Positions 1 to 8,257 of a DNA stretch of 64,000 nucleotides are shown in pieces (the first letter of the stretch is position 1; every line of letters begins with the position of its first letter). A program made the translations under genes and the position numbers. The notes beneath the pieces were generated by a model. The model was given only the letters and a program-made list of their open reading frames with translations. It searched no databases and was not told where the DNA came from. The DNA comes from Rhizobium sp. 11515TR. GTDB lineage: Bacteria; Pseudomonadota; Alphaproteobacteria; Rhizobiales; Rhizobiaceae. The stretch is taken from positions 682,001 to 746,000 of the forward strand of contig NZ_CP023000.1 of NCBI RefSeq assembly GCF_002277895.1, written 5' to 3'.

Positions 1-453
1 TCCCTGGTTGCCGGTGCCTTGGTGATGGCAGCATTTTCATTGCTGTTTGCGAGGAACAACACTGCTGAGCACGCTCAATCCGGCACACGAAATCCGTTTG
101 AACTGCTTTCCGTTTTGAAAACTGCCCTCCTGCTTGTAGCCGTGGGTTTTCTGGCCAGGGCCGCGGCGGCGTGGTTCGGAGAATCCGGTTTGCTCGTCGT
201 CTCGACGCTCTCGGGCCTCGCAGATATTGACGCAATTACCGTGACGATCACCGGCCTCCTTGACACAATAGGCACCGAGTTTGCTGCAATTGCTCTCGGC
301 GCAGCCGTCATTGCCAATACAACGGCAAAGGTGGCATATGCTCTAGCGTTGGGTGATCGCGCCTATAGTGGACGCTTTACCTTGGCCAGCGTCTGTGCGC
401 TCCTAGCGGGCATCGTCATGTTCAAAGCGACGCCGATGATCGGGTGGGTATGA
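1..453 (+). CDS. MgtC/SapB-like DUF4010 membrane protein, C-terminal part
   Basis: The reading frame is open from the first base, so the gene starts outside the window and only about 150 C-terminal residues are visible. They form four to five hydrophobic segments and contain the run TLSGLADIDAIT followed by a second small-residue-rich helix pair (ALGAAVIANTTAKVAYALALG). This pattern matches the DUF4010 half of MgtC/SapB-type inner-membrane proteins, whose transport role is not well established. The first internal Met is at base 25 and is not the real start. The next gene begins about 175 bases downstream. The family assignment is by sequence recall, and the function is not known. Confidence 0.6.
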   Translation, partial: SLVAGALVMAAFSLLFARNNTAEHAQSGTRNPFELLSVLKTALLLVAVGFLARAAAAWFGESGLLVVSTLSGLADIDAITVTITGLLDTIGTEFAAIALGAAVIANTTAKVAYALALGDRAYSGRFTLASVCALLAGIVMFKATPMIGWV

Positions 454-628
454 ATGGAACACCTGCCAAATAACGGTCAGCTGGCCGGTTGCTCGCGCTG
501 AATGAACCAAAACCAAGTATCAGCGCCTTCCACTCGCAGCTAACGAACCCCGTTACGCAGCATTTACGGTAACGTACTTCCCTCTCCCGCTTTGAATGCC
601 AGTATGGCAACATCATCGGGAGCAAAAA

Positions 629-1420
629 ATGAACCGCACCATCTTCCTGCTAGCGCTTGTCTCAGCGACACCTGTGCTCGCCGAAGACGATGTGGACGAA
701 CTGGCACGGAAGGTCTCCAATCCCGCCTCATTCATGGTGAGTGTTCCGGTTCACAGTGATTTCGATATCGGTCGCTGGGGTGATGGCAAAACCTATTCCG
801 CCACGCTCGACATAGAACCGGTCATTCCGTTTGCACTGACCGATGATTGGAACATGATCTCTCACACTGACATCCCCATCGCCTATAGCGATCCCGTCGG
901 CTCTGCCGGCGGGCGGCTCGGAATCGGCGATATCAGCCAGAATCTGTCGTTTACGCCAGCCCGCCACGGCCCCCTGGTCTGGGCGTTTGGACCGGAATTC
1001 TCATTGCCGACGGCAACGGATGATCGATTCGGGACGGGAAAGCTTTCCATAGGACCTTCGGGGCTCCTGCTACTGCAGACAAAGTCGATGAGCGTTGGTC
1101 TGTCGGCGGACCATCTATGGTCGGTGGCCGGCTCTGGCAGCAGGACGCGGGTCAATACAACGGAAATCCAACCCTTCCTGGCCTGGCATATCGGACAGGG
1201 ACGGACGATCTCGACCAATATCGACTTTTCATACGACTGGGTGGCACACGACTATACGCTGCCCATATCCCTTTCCTTCTCGAAGATCATGAAATTCGGC
1301 GAACAGACGGTGAGCGTTTCCTTCGGTGCGAAATACTGGCTCGAAGGACCAAAAGACGGACCGCAATGGGGCTTGAAGGCAGGGCTCGTTTTCCTTTTTC
1401 CGCAAAAGAGCGGGAGCTAG
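629..1420 (+). CDS. Outer-membrane beta-barrel protein, Phenol_MetA_deg-like
   Basis: I chose the ATG at 629 because GGGAG lies 7 bases upstream and it places a clean signal peptide (MNRTIFLLALVSATPVLA, cut before EDD) at the N-terminus. The longer frame from 596 would put a charged extension in front of it. The mature part of about 245 residues alternates polar and aromatic/hydrophobic residues in strand-like blocks (IEPVIPFALTDDWNMISHT, WAFGPEFSLPTATD, FGAKYWLEGP). It contains the GIGDI-like turn and ends near LVFLFPQ. This resembles the Phenol_MetA_deg/transporter group of small outer-membrane barrels. The substrate is unknown. It is followed convergently by the HlyD gene on the other strand. 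Confidence 0.55.
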   Translation: MNRTIFLLALVSATPVLAEDDVDELARKVSNPASFMVSVPVHSDFDIGRWGDGKTYSATLDIEPVIPFALTDDWNMISHTDIPIAYSDPVGSAGGRLGIGDISQNLSFTPARHGPLVWAFGPEFSLPTATDDRFGTGKLSIGPSGLLLLQTKSMSVGLSADHLWSVAGSGSRTRVNTTEIQPFLAWHIGQGRTISTNIDFSYDWVAHDYTLPISLSFSKIMKFGEQTVSVSFGAKYWLEGPKDGPQWGLKAGLVFLFPQKSGS

Positions 1421-1464
1421 ACGGAATCCGCTCCAAAAGTCTTCTGCAAGCGTTCCAGCCCCTC

Positions 1465-2604
1465 CTAACGCTCGAAAACGAGATAGTTCTCCCAAGCCCT
1501 GATCCTCAATAGGATCCTGCGGATGATTGCAAACTCGATCCAGTGGTCGCTATAGACTGCAACCTCTGCGGCAGCCCCGCCGGGCAGATTGAAACGTGAG
1601 ACATCCTCGAGAATGTCGACAATCAGCATCATCCGACCCTTGCCGAAGGGAGGGCTTGGCGAAAGTAGCGTTCCGGAGGGCTCAAGCTGTCCTTCGGCCA
1701 TATATTGCAAGACATTCTCTACCCTCCCCTTGAAGACGCGGCCGGGGATGCCGGCAAAGGAAATTTCCGCCTCATCGCCAACATTCACCCGCTGCAGCGC
1801 AACCTGATCAAAGGACGCGGCAAATATCCTGCGGTCTGTATGGATGAACGTCATGACCGGCTTTAAGGGCAATGAGACAGCCATCATCCCAGGATGAAGG
1901 AAGACTTGTGTGGCGTAACCGTCCGTCGGCGCCTTGTAGACGCTCTGCTCCAGTTCGAATTCTGCTCTGGCAAGTTCGGCCTCGAGCTGGGCGACATTAG
2001 TGTCGACACCATCCACCTTGTTGTTGGCGACCAGTTCGGCCTGTTCGGCCTGGGCCTGTGCGGTGGCAAGCGACGCCTCCGCGGCAATGTAGGCGTTGCG
2101 CAAATCCTCGACCTGCTCGGTGGAAAACGGGGATCGTGTGGGATTTCGATTGGCGGCCGCGTGGCGCTCATAATCGTCCTTGGCCCTATCGCGGCTGGCA
2201 GCCGCCGCGTCGGCTGCGGCCTTTGCCGCCTTTAAAGCCGCCTGCTGCTCGGCGACAGCCTGTTCTGCCGCTGCCAAAGCCGCTTTCTTGCGCTTGACGG
2301 CATATTCGAATGGACGGGGATCGAGACGAAAGAGTACGTCTCCTTTCTTAACCGGCGTATTGGCCGTAACCGGCACGTCGATGACCTGCCCGTTGACAGT
2401 AGGGCTGATCGGCGTTGCGTAAAAGTAGATACGGCCGTCGGTCGAGAAGGGATGATTGTAGCTCATGAGCACCACGATCCCACCGACGAGGAAAAAACCG
2501 GCAACAACCGCCGTCGTGACAGTCCACTTTGTCAAGGGAACGCGCAGAAACCGAAACAGCACGACGCAGATAGCAATATAGATGAGGCAAAGCAGCGTGG
2601 TCAT
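1465..2604 (-). CDS. HlyD-family membrane fusion / periplasmic adaptor protein (YiaV-like)
   Basis: This 379-residue protein has two hydrophobic N-terminal segments (MTTLLCLIYIAICVVLFRFL and a second at residues 29-47). Next comes a barrel-sandwich/biotinyl-like half (SPTVNGQVIDVPVTANTPVKKGDVLFRLD). A long alanine-rich coiled coil follows, about residues 85-200, then the second half-motif (YKAPTDGYATQVFLHPGM) and a beta domain. This is the domain order of HlyD/EmrA adaptors. The start overlaps the stop of the upstream DUF3302 gene by four bases (ATGA), so the two are translationally coupled, as in the E. coli yiaW-yiaV pair. No exporter gene is adjacent, so the transported substrate cannot be told. 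Confidence 0.8.
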   Translation of the reverse strand: MTTLLCLIYIAICVVLFRFLRVPLTKWTVTTAVVAGFFLVGGIVVLMSYNHPFSTDGRIYFYATPISPTVNGQVIDVPVTANTPVKKGDVLFRLDPRPFEYAVKRKKAALAAAEQAVAEQQAALKAAKAAADAAAASRDRAKDDYERHAAANRNPTRSPFSTEQVEDLRNAYIAAEASLATAQAQAEQAELVANNKVDGVDTNVAQLEAELARAEFELEQSVYKAPTDGYATQVFLHPGMMAVSLPLKPVMTFIHTDRRIFAASFDQVALQRVNVGDEAEISFAGIPGRVFKGRVENVLQYMAEGQLEPSGTLLSPSPPFGKGRMMLIVDILEDVSRFNLPGGAAAEVAVYSDHWIEFAIIRRILLRIRAWENYLVFER

Positions 2605-2906
2605 TCGATGGGCGACCTCCGTGCCAAGAGCTGCTTTTCCACTTCGGCGACGCGTGCCTGCAATTGCGTATGATCAGTGCCCCAGCCAAGATCAGGCCGA
2701 TAGACCATCGCCCAGATCCACAGGAAAGGCCAGATTGCATGCAGCGTGAAGAGGCTGACCCATCCAGCTGCCATGATCGCATCCTGATGAGGGTGATTTC
2801 TCGCCTTTGCGATCTCATAGGGAATATCGTGGATCGCGATCAAACCATAGACGAACACCAAGATGACGACGATGAGGATTGCAAGTGCGATATAATCCAG
2901 GATCAT
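2601..2906 (-). CDS. DUF3302 small inner-membrane protein (YiaW-like)
   Basis: I use the ATG at 2906 (MILDYIALAILIVV), which has GGAG 10 bases upstream. The longer frame to 2984 adds a non-conserved, Cys-containing extension. The 101-residue product has two membrane spans, residues 5-25 and about 48-68 (WVSLFTLHAIWPFLWIWAMV). Between them is the conserved loop HDIPYEIAKARNHPHQDAI, and a charged tail (QARVAEVEKQL) follows. This is the DUF3302 pattern. Proteins of this family are regularly paired with an HlyD-like protein, as here with the four-base overlap at 2601-2604. The pair probably forms one membrane complex; its job is unknown. Confidence 0.75.
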   Translation of the reverse strand: MILDYIALAILIVVILVFVYGLIAIHDIPYEIAKARNHPHQDAIMAAGWVSLFTLHAIWPFLWIWAMVYRPDLGWGTDHTQLQARVAEVEKQLLARRSPIE

Positions 2907-3148
2907 CTTTGCTGCTCCACTTTGGCTCCCGTTCTTGCATGGCAGTGCCGCTCTCAATCGGCATACGGGATTGTAGATCTGCAAGGCCGCATAGAGCGAT
3001 GACCTCGCCGATTTGCAGCCTTGGCGCGACTTCGTGCCGGAAGCCAGACCGTCCCTGGCTTTCCGGGCTATTTCATCCCTTCGGATGACCGATCGTGTGA
3101 CACGCGACGCCTTCGCGCGCTGACACGTCCACGAGCCGACACGGCACC

Positions 3149-4591
3149 CTATTTCACCTCGACGAAGTCAGCTGGTTTCCAGGTACCATCGAAGGCGGGC
3201 TTGTCTGGGCCGTAGATACGAATATAGGCAAACCAGCCTCGTCCGGGAACGGTTTTGATCCATCGGCCCTCCTGGCCCTGAGGGGCTGTCGGTCCGAAGT
3301 AAAGATCGACCGCATCGCTGCCCTTGACATCCTTGAGTTCGAACAGCGAGCGGAGCGCTGCCTTGCCCTGGTCCGTCTGAACCTCCGATCGGGTTTGCGC
3401 GTCATAGGCCGTGACCGACCAGAAGAGCTTGCCGGGAACCGGCTGCGGGATCGATAATTTGTAGGTCTTGCCACCATCAAGCCAGGCGCCCGTTGCGTCG
3501 CGCGCTCCCAGCCAATAGAGGGAGCCTGCGCCTGCGGTGCGGCGGAACATCGCCGGTGAGGTGACGATTGCCTGCGCAAACCAGCGATCGCGCGCTTCAA
3601 GATCGACGCCCGCCGGCGTCTCGAATTGGGCGCTGCCTGGCACCAGACCGACCCATTCCCATTTGCGGTCGGGCCACGCGATCTTGTCGGCGCGGCCGCT
3701 GTCGAAGGCCGAAACCAGAAGCTGGTCGCGTCCGTTCTTCGCAGCCTTCTCTAGGATCGCTTTCATTCGATCGTCGGGCTTGAAGTCTTTGTCCTTTTCG
3801 ATGCCAAGTGCCTGCAGCAATCCGTACATCGGCAGGAATTTTTCAACGACCGGCTCCTGCTGAATGATGTCATTCAGCTTCTGCCAGAACTGGATATTGT
3901 CTTCCCATTTGAGAGATGTGCTATCCAGATCCATCGTGGTGGTATCGACGAACTTCAATCTCTGCTTTGGATCCGCCAAAGGATAGACCTTGATCGCTTC
4001 GAGCGCTTTCAATGCCTTATCCTGATCACCTCCGACAGGAAGAGCACGCACTGCGAGCAGGTTTTTGTAGGTCGGTGTTCGCCCAACCAGATATCCCTTC
4101 GGGATCTTGCCCCGATAGTCGGGACCGACGATCAGGTGTTTTCCGCCCTTGCCCGCATCCGGCCCCGGTAATCCCATATCGAGAACCCAGCCCTGATTGT
4201 GGTCGTTGACCAGACCGATATAGGCGCCTGGCAGCAACTCTACGACAATAGGCCCCTTGGAGACATCAAGGGTTGCCGAACCGTAAGGCGTATCGGAATT
4301 CAACGTAAAACCAATCTGCCGCGGCCCTGCGGCGGCGCCGCCCATGGCTTCATTGTCATTAATGCCGACGGCGCGGTTACCATTAAAGATGCCTTCAACC
4401 GACACCGTCGGATACCAGAAGCGATAGGCGACGAGCGCGCGCTGAAGGTCGGCATTGTCTTGCGCCCTCGCACTAGTCTCAGCAGTCGGATAGCCCTGGT
4501 CGAATTTATAGGTCGCAGCTGTCTCCTGGCTGAGCGCAGCGGAGGCAAGCAGCGACGAAAGCAAGAAGGCGGTAGCGAAATTTCGCTTCAT
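3149..4591 (-). CDS. Secreted DUF1254/DUF1214 family protein, intact copy
   Basis: This 480-residue protein has a signal peptide (MKRNFATAFLLSSLLASAALS, cut near residue 21). The DUF1254 half follows (AYRFWYPTVSVEGIFNGNR; LNSDTPYGSATLDVSKGPIVVELLPG; LIVGPDYRGKIPKGY). The DUF1214 half contains LYWLGARDATGAWLDGGKTY, FWSVTAYDAQTRS, DLYFGPTAPQGQEGRW and the C-terminal tail DGTWKPADFVEVK. Length and both domains are normal for the family, whose biochemical role is not established. Its ATG overlaps the stop of the upstream mini-ORF (ATGA at 4588-4591). It is the only apparently complete member of the three tandem copies in this region. Confidence 0.85.
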   Translation of the reverse strand: MKRNFATAFLLSSLLASAALSQETAATYKFDQGYPTAETSARAQDNADLQRALVAYRFWYPTVSVEGIFNGNRAVGINDNEAMGGAAAGPRQIGFTLNSDTPYGSATLDVSKGPIVVELLPGAYIGLVNDHNQGWVLDMGLPGPDAGKGGKHLIVGPDYRGKIPKGYLVGRTPTYKNLLAVRALPVGGDQDKALKALEAIKVYPLADPKQRLKFVDTTTMDLDSTSLKWEDNIQFWQKLNDIIQQEPVVEKFLPMYGLLQALGIEKDKDFKPDDRMKAILEKAAKNGRDQLLVSAFDSGRADKIAWPDRKWEWVGLVPGSAQFETPAGVDLEARDRWFAQAIVTSPAMFRRTAGAGSLYWLGARDATGAWLDGGKTYKLSIPQPVPGKLFWSVTAYDAQTRSEVQTDQGKAALRSLFELKDVKGSDAVDLYFGPTAPQGQEGRWIKTVPGRGWFAYIRIYGPDKPAFDGTWKPADFVEVK

Positions 4592-4839
4592 GATCGGTCT
4601 CCGTTCGAACTTTGCGAAAGGGTTGGTTCGGGTAATTTGACCTCGACGAAGTCTTCCAGCTTCCAGGATTGATCAAACCATGGCTCCGCGGCGTAGAATT
4701 CGAGCTTGCCGATCCGGATATCAACGCTGCTCGGCGTCGTAATCTGCACCGGAATTTGTGTGGTCATCTCATAATCCGCAGCCTGTGCGGCGCCGGCGAG
4801 AACGCAGATGAAGGTAGCTGTGGCACATGCTCTCTTTAT
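4588..4839 (-). pseudogene. DUF1254-family mini-gene with the middle deleted; no ATG/GTG/TTG start in frame
   Basis: This minus-strand frame gives 83 residues: a signal peptide (IKRACATATFICVLAGAAQA), the family's usual N-terminal block (TQIPVQITTPSSVDIRIGKL), and then at once the C-terminal tail (FDQSWKLEDFVEVK). About 400 residues of a normal DUF1254/DUF1214 protein are missing, so this is an internal deletion that kept the frame. The signal peptide would begin at an ATA codon (4837-4839). The nearest ATG (4841-4843) is in another frame and soon stops. Its stop overlaps the ATG of the intact copy by four bases, so it may still be translated for coupling. It is most likely a relic. Confidence 0.7.
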
Positions 4840-4849
4840 GCATTCCCCC

Positions 4850-5965
4850 TCACTTGATTTTTACGACGTCGTCAGGCTTCCAGCTCTTGTCGAAGAAGGC
4901 TTTGGTGGGACCATATGCGCGGAACATCAGTTCGAATTTCCGCTTGGGATCAGTGGGTATCCAGTTGGCCTCTTTGCCTTTTGGTGAGTTCGGTCCAAAG
5001 AACAGATCCACCGACCCGTCCGTATTCCTGGCAAGGTCTGGGATCTGGGAGGAACGGCTGGCGCGAGGGACATGCTTGATTAGCGCGTGCGTCTCGCGAT
5101 CATAGGCAGTCACGGACCAGTATTGCTGCACGGGCACGTTTGCGGGCAGGTGCAATTTGTAAGTCTTCCCGCCGTCAAACGGGTGCCCGTCCTTGTCCCG
5201 GATCGAGATCGAGTAGAATTGGCCGGCCCCAAGCCGCTTGATGCCGATATAGGCATAGCTGTAGGCGACGCCGCGATGATCGACGGGATAAGCGTCCGGC
5301 TCGTCGAAATCGGCTTGCGCGGCCTTTATCAGATCGGGGTATGCCGGGAAGGTCCAACGGCTCGTGTCGGAGAAAAATGGCGGCAGACCTGCATCGTATT
5401 TCGCCTCGAGAAGCGCCCGCGCTTCGTGAATGCCCTTGGTCAATAGCAAGTTCATGGTCGCGTCTGGATGAAAGGGCTTGCCTTTCTCGATGCCGATCGA
5501 CTTTAGCTGATCGATCATGATCCGGTCGCGGACGACCCATGGCTCCTCCTGGATCACACGATTGAGATTGTCGTAGAAACTTGCATCCCATCTGATGGTG
5601 GAATCGAACAATATGTCCTTCACGTCAGTAAAAACGGTCTCGGGCGGCGCGGCAGCATCCGAAAGGGGATAGACCTTGAGCTTCTTTCCGTAGTTGATTG
5701 ATGCCTTGACGTCGGCGTCATTATGACTGGAAAGGTTCGATCGGAACAGCATATAGCCGCCGTAGACCTCCGATCGGAGCGGGATGTAGCCTTCTGGCGG
5801 GTTTTCCTTATACCCCGGTGGCAGGATCAGGAATTTTCCGCCCTTGCCCTTGTCGATCCCGAGCAGGCCGGCATCCTCCAGGGGCAGTTGCCATGCGGTC
5901 ACAATATTGGCGTTGAAAGAGGCATTTCCTTCTGCCGGAGGAAGATCGAGTACGATTGGACCCTC
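4850..5965 (-). pseudogene. DUF1254/DUF1214 family protein, 5'-truncated copy
   Basis: The longest frame with a start codon is 350 residues from a GTG at 5902. Family similarity continues upstream without a start to about 5965 (EGPIVLDLPP, the equivalent of KGPIVVELLPG in the intact copy). An in-frame TAA lies a few codons further on. Roughly the first 100-130 residues, including the signal peptide, are therefore gone. What remains is well kept: GKGGKFLILPPGYK, a DUF1214 half with GGKTYKLHLP, QYWSVTAYDRETH, DLFFGPNSPKGKEANW and the tail KSWKPDDVVKIK. The break coincides with a tRNA-like fragment. A shortened cytoplasmic product is possible, but I regard it as a broken gene. Confidence 0.7.
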
Positions 5966-5966
5966 C

Positions 5967-6000
5967 CTCGTGGTGAGGGGATTCGAACCACTGTTTTCGT
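5967..6000 (-). other. tRNA T-arm-like fragment at the break of the truncated DUF1254 gene
   Basis: Read on the minus strand, this stretch contains GTGGTTCGAATCCCC, a typical T-loop with part of its stem, followed by CTCACCACG where an acceptor strand would lie. No matching 5' acceptor strand, D-arm or anticodon arm is visible upstream, so it is not a functional tRNA. It lies exactly where similarity to the DUF1254 family stops. It could be the remnant of a tRNA attachment site or chance similarity. Confidence 0.35.
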
Positions 6001-6206
6001 GTCGTACCCCACATTATCAACGACTTAGGCATCCGATCGGGCGTAGTGTAAATTATGGAACCATGTGCGATGCCCGTCATTGAACCTCGGCACTCATCAT
6101 CTTGCCCTTCGCAGGACTAATGCGTCGGAGTATTAGGCACCCCGAGCAATTGTGGCTATGATCACATCGGAGATCACAGGAGGCGGCCCTCAGGAGCCGG
6201 TGATTG

Positions 6207-8093
6207 ATGGATTTTGCGGATCACATTCAAGAAATCGAGCGCGTCGCGCAGGGAAGTAACACAGGGCGGGACGCTATCGTCGTAGAATCCTGGCGGCGGT
6301 GCCTGGACACCTACCGGCTCGATCCGGCGCAGGCGCGCGAGGCAGTGATCGTCTCCGAAACCCGGTTGCGAGAACATCGCCAGCAGGCGGAGGATCTCGT
6401 GCACATCGCCCGTTCTGGGTTGGAACGGCTCTACCGGCAGATCGCCGAACAGAATTACGTACTGCTGCTGTCGGACCGGCTTGGTGTCACCGTCGAATTC
6501 CTGGGCGACCCGTCCTTCAACAACAATCTGCGAAAGGCCGGTCTCTATCTCGGTTCGGAATGGTCCGAGCCGCGTGCGGGCACCTGCGCGGTGGGCGCCT
6601 GCATCGCCACAGGCGAGGCTCTGACGATTCATCAGACCGACCATTTTGACATCACCCACACGCCCCTGTCCTGCACCGCAGCGCCAATCTATGACACGCA
6701 AGGATCACTGGCGGCCGTTCTCGACATTTCACTGCTGAGTTCGCCAATCCTGAAAGCCAGCCAGAACATGGCGCGCCATCTCGTGTCCTCGACCGTGCGG
6801 AGGATCGAGCTTGCCAATCTCATGGCAAACAGCCGGCATAATCTGGTTCTGCGCTTTGCGGGCGCACCGGAGTTTCTCGACGTCGATCCGGAAGCGGCGA
6901 TATCCGTCGACGGAGCGGGGCGCATCACCGGCATGACCCATGGCGGCGCCCGGCTTCTTGCCGCGTCGCGGGGTCTCGACTGGCGCACGCCCGAGCTCCT
7001 GATCGGACAGCCGGTTACGGACTTCTTCCACGCGGGCCTTGACGATCTAGCCTCGCTGACCCGTGCCAGCCTGCCCCAGGAACGGCGGATCGCGGTTCGC
7101 GACGGCTCGCTGCTCTTTGCCCACGCCATCGAACCGCAGCAACGCACAGGCAGCGTGCCGCCTGTGCGCCCCCCCGACCGGTCGCCGGCGATCGACAGGC
7201 TCGGCGGCAATGTTCCGGCAGTCGACAGCCTCAGACGCAAGGTCATCAAGCTCGCACCCAGCAGGCTGCCGATACTGCTGCAGGGTGAGACTGGAACCGG
7301 CAAGGAATATCTCGCCCGCATCATTCATGAGATGAGCGGGCTCTCTGGCCGCTTCGTGGCGGTCAATTGCGCCGCAATTCCAGAGCAGCTGATCGAGAGC
7401 GAACTTTTCGGTTACGTCCCGGGGGCCTTTACCGGTGCGCTGGCCAAGGGGAGGAAGGGGTTGATAGAGGGGGCCGAGGGCGGAACGCTGTTCCTCGATG
7501 AGATCGGCGACATGCCCTATGCGGCCCAGAGCCGGTTGCTCAGGGTTCTCGCAGAGGGTGAGGTGCTTCCGGTCGGCGGCTCGGTCGCACGCAAGGTCGA
7601 TTTCCGTGTCGTCTCCGCTTCGCATCGCTCGCTGGCCGACATGGTCGCGGCGGGCGGATTCCGCGAAGACCTCTATTATCGACTCAACGCCGCCGTTCTG
7701 TCGCTACAGCCGCTCTGCGAACGCGAGGACCTGCCCTGGCTTCTGGAGAGGCTGCTTGATAAACACAGGACGAAGGACAGACCCTTGATGTTGTCCGGCG
7801 CGGCCAGACAGCTGCTTCTCAACCATCGTTGGCCAGGCAATTTCCGCGAACTCGACAATGCCATCGCCTTTGCCGCAGCGCTGTGCGACGACAGTGTGAT
7901 CGAGATCAGAGACCTGCCGGACCGCTTGTCGCAGCCGGCCACGGTGCACACCGGCGGCAGCGCCGGGGCAGACCTGCGCGCCGTCTTGATGAATTGCAAG
8001 GGTAACGTGTCCGAAGCGGCCCGCCGCCTCGGTATCGATCGCACAACGCTTCACCGCAGGATGAGACGGTTCGGCATAGAGCGCCCGCACTGA
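6207..8093 (+). CDS. acoR: AcoR-type sigma-54-dependent transcriptional activator
   Basis: This is a regulator of about 628 residues with three parts: an N-terminal sensory region including a GAF-type domain (about 65-180; WSEPRAGTCAVGACIATGE is the AcoR hallmark), an AAA+ sigma-54 interaction domain, and a C-terminal Fis-type helix-turn-helix (GNVSEAARRLGIDRTTLHRR). The AAA+ domain has Walker A GETGTGKE (about 360), the sigma-54 contact loop GAFTGA (about 407) and Walker B GTLFLDEIGD. ATG 6207 follows AGGAG at 6192-6196; a TTG just before it is less likely. Downstream lie a consensus sigma-54 promoter and the dehydrogenase it presumably activates. The inducer may be acetoin, butanediol or another small alcohol or ketone; the sequence does not show which. 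Confidence 0.85.
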   Translation: MDFADHIQEIERVAQGSNTGRDAIVVESWRRCLDTYRLDPAQAREAVIVSETRLREHRQQAEDLVHIARSGLERLYRQIAEQNYVLLLSDRLGVTVEFLGDPSFNNNLRKAGLYLGSEWSEPRAGTCAVGACIATGEALTIHQTDHFDITHTPLSCTAAPIYDTQGSLAAVLDISLLSSPILKASQNMARHLVSSTVRRIELANLMANSRHNLVLRFAGAPEFLDVDPEAAISVDGAGRITGMTHGGARLLAASRGLDWRTPELLIGQPVTDFFHAGLDDLASLTRASLPQERRIAVRDGSLLFAHAIEPQQRTGSVPPVRPPDRSPAIDRLGGNVPAVDSLRRKVIKLAPSRLPILLQGETGTGKEYLARIIHEMSGLSGRFVAVNCAAIPEQLIESELFGYVPGAFTGALAKGRKGLIEGAEGGTLFLDEIGDMPYAAQSRLLRVLAEGEVLPVGGSVARKVDFRVVSASHRSLADMVAAGGFREDLYYRLNAAVLSLQPLCEREDLPWLLERLLDKHRTKDRPLMLSGAARQLLLNHRWPGNFRELDNAIAFAAALCDDSVIEIRDLPDRLSQPATVHTGGSAGADLRAVLMNCKGNVSEAARRLGIDRTTLHRRMRRFGIERPH

Positions 8094-8122
8094 GCCATTC
8101 ACTACGGCATCCACCACACCTG

Positions 8123-8144
8123 TTGCGCCTCAGCTGTGGCGCAA
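8123..8144. promoter_or_regulatory. Inverted repeat, probable upstream activator site
   Basis: TTGCGCC and GGCGCAA form a perfect 7+7 inverted repeat with an 8-base spacer. It lies about 60 bases upstream of the -24 element, the usual place for an enhancer bound by a sigma-54 activator. A second repeat, CTGAAA-N9-TTTCAG (8161-8181), sits between it and the promoter. The most likely protein is the AcoR-type regulator encoded immediately upstream. Binding is inferred. Confidence 0.55.
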
Positions 8145-8203
8145 TCCATCGTCACCCTCTCTGAAAGCGCTGTGATTTCAGCCCGCGCGCCGGTCGAAGC
8201 GAC

Positions 8204-8219
8204 TGGCACAGGGGTTGCT
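8204..8219 (+). promoter_or_regulatory. Sigma-54 (-24/-12) promoter
   Basis: TGGCAC, five bases, TTGCT matches the RpoN consensus TGGCAC-N5-TTGCW exactly. The GG and GC dinucleotides are spaced correctly (8205-8206 and 8217-8218), so transcription should start near 8230. The dehydrogenase ATG follows at 8258 behind an AAGGAGG ribosome site. A gene for a sigma-54 activator directly upstream supports the call. Confidence 0.9.
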
Positions 8220-8257
8220 CCTCCTGACGGCATGAAAAGCAGCCTTAAGGAGGAAAC

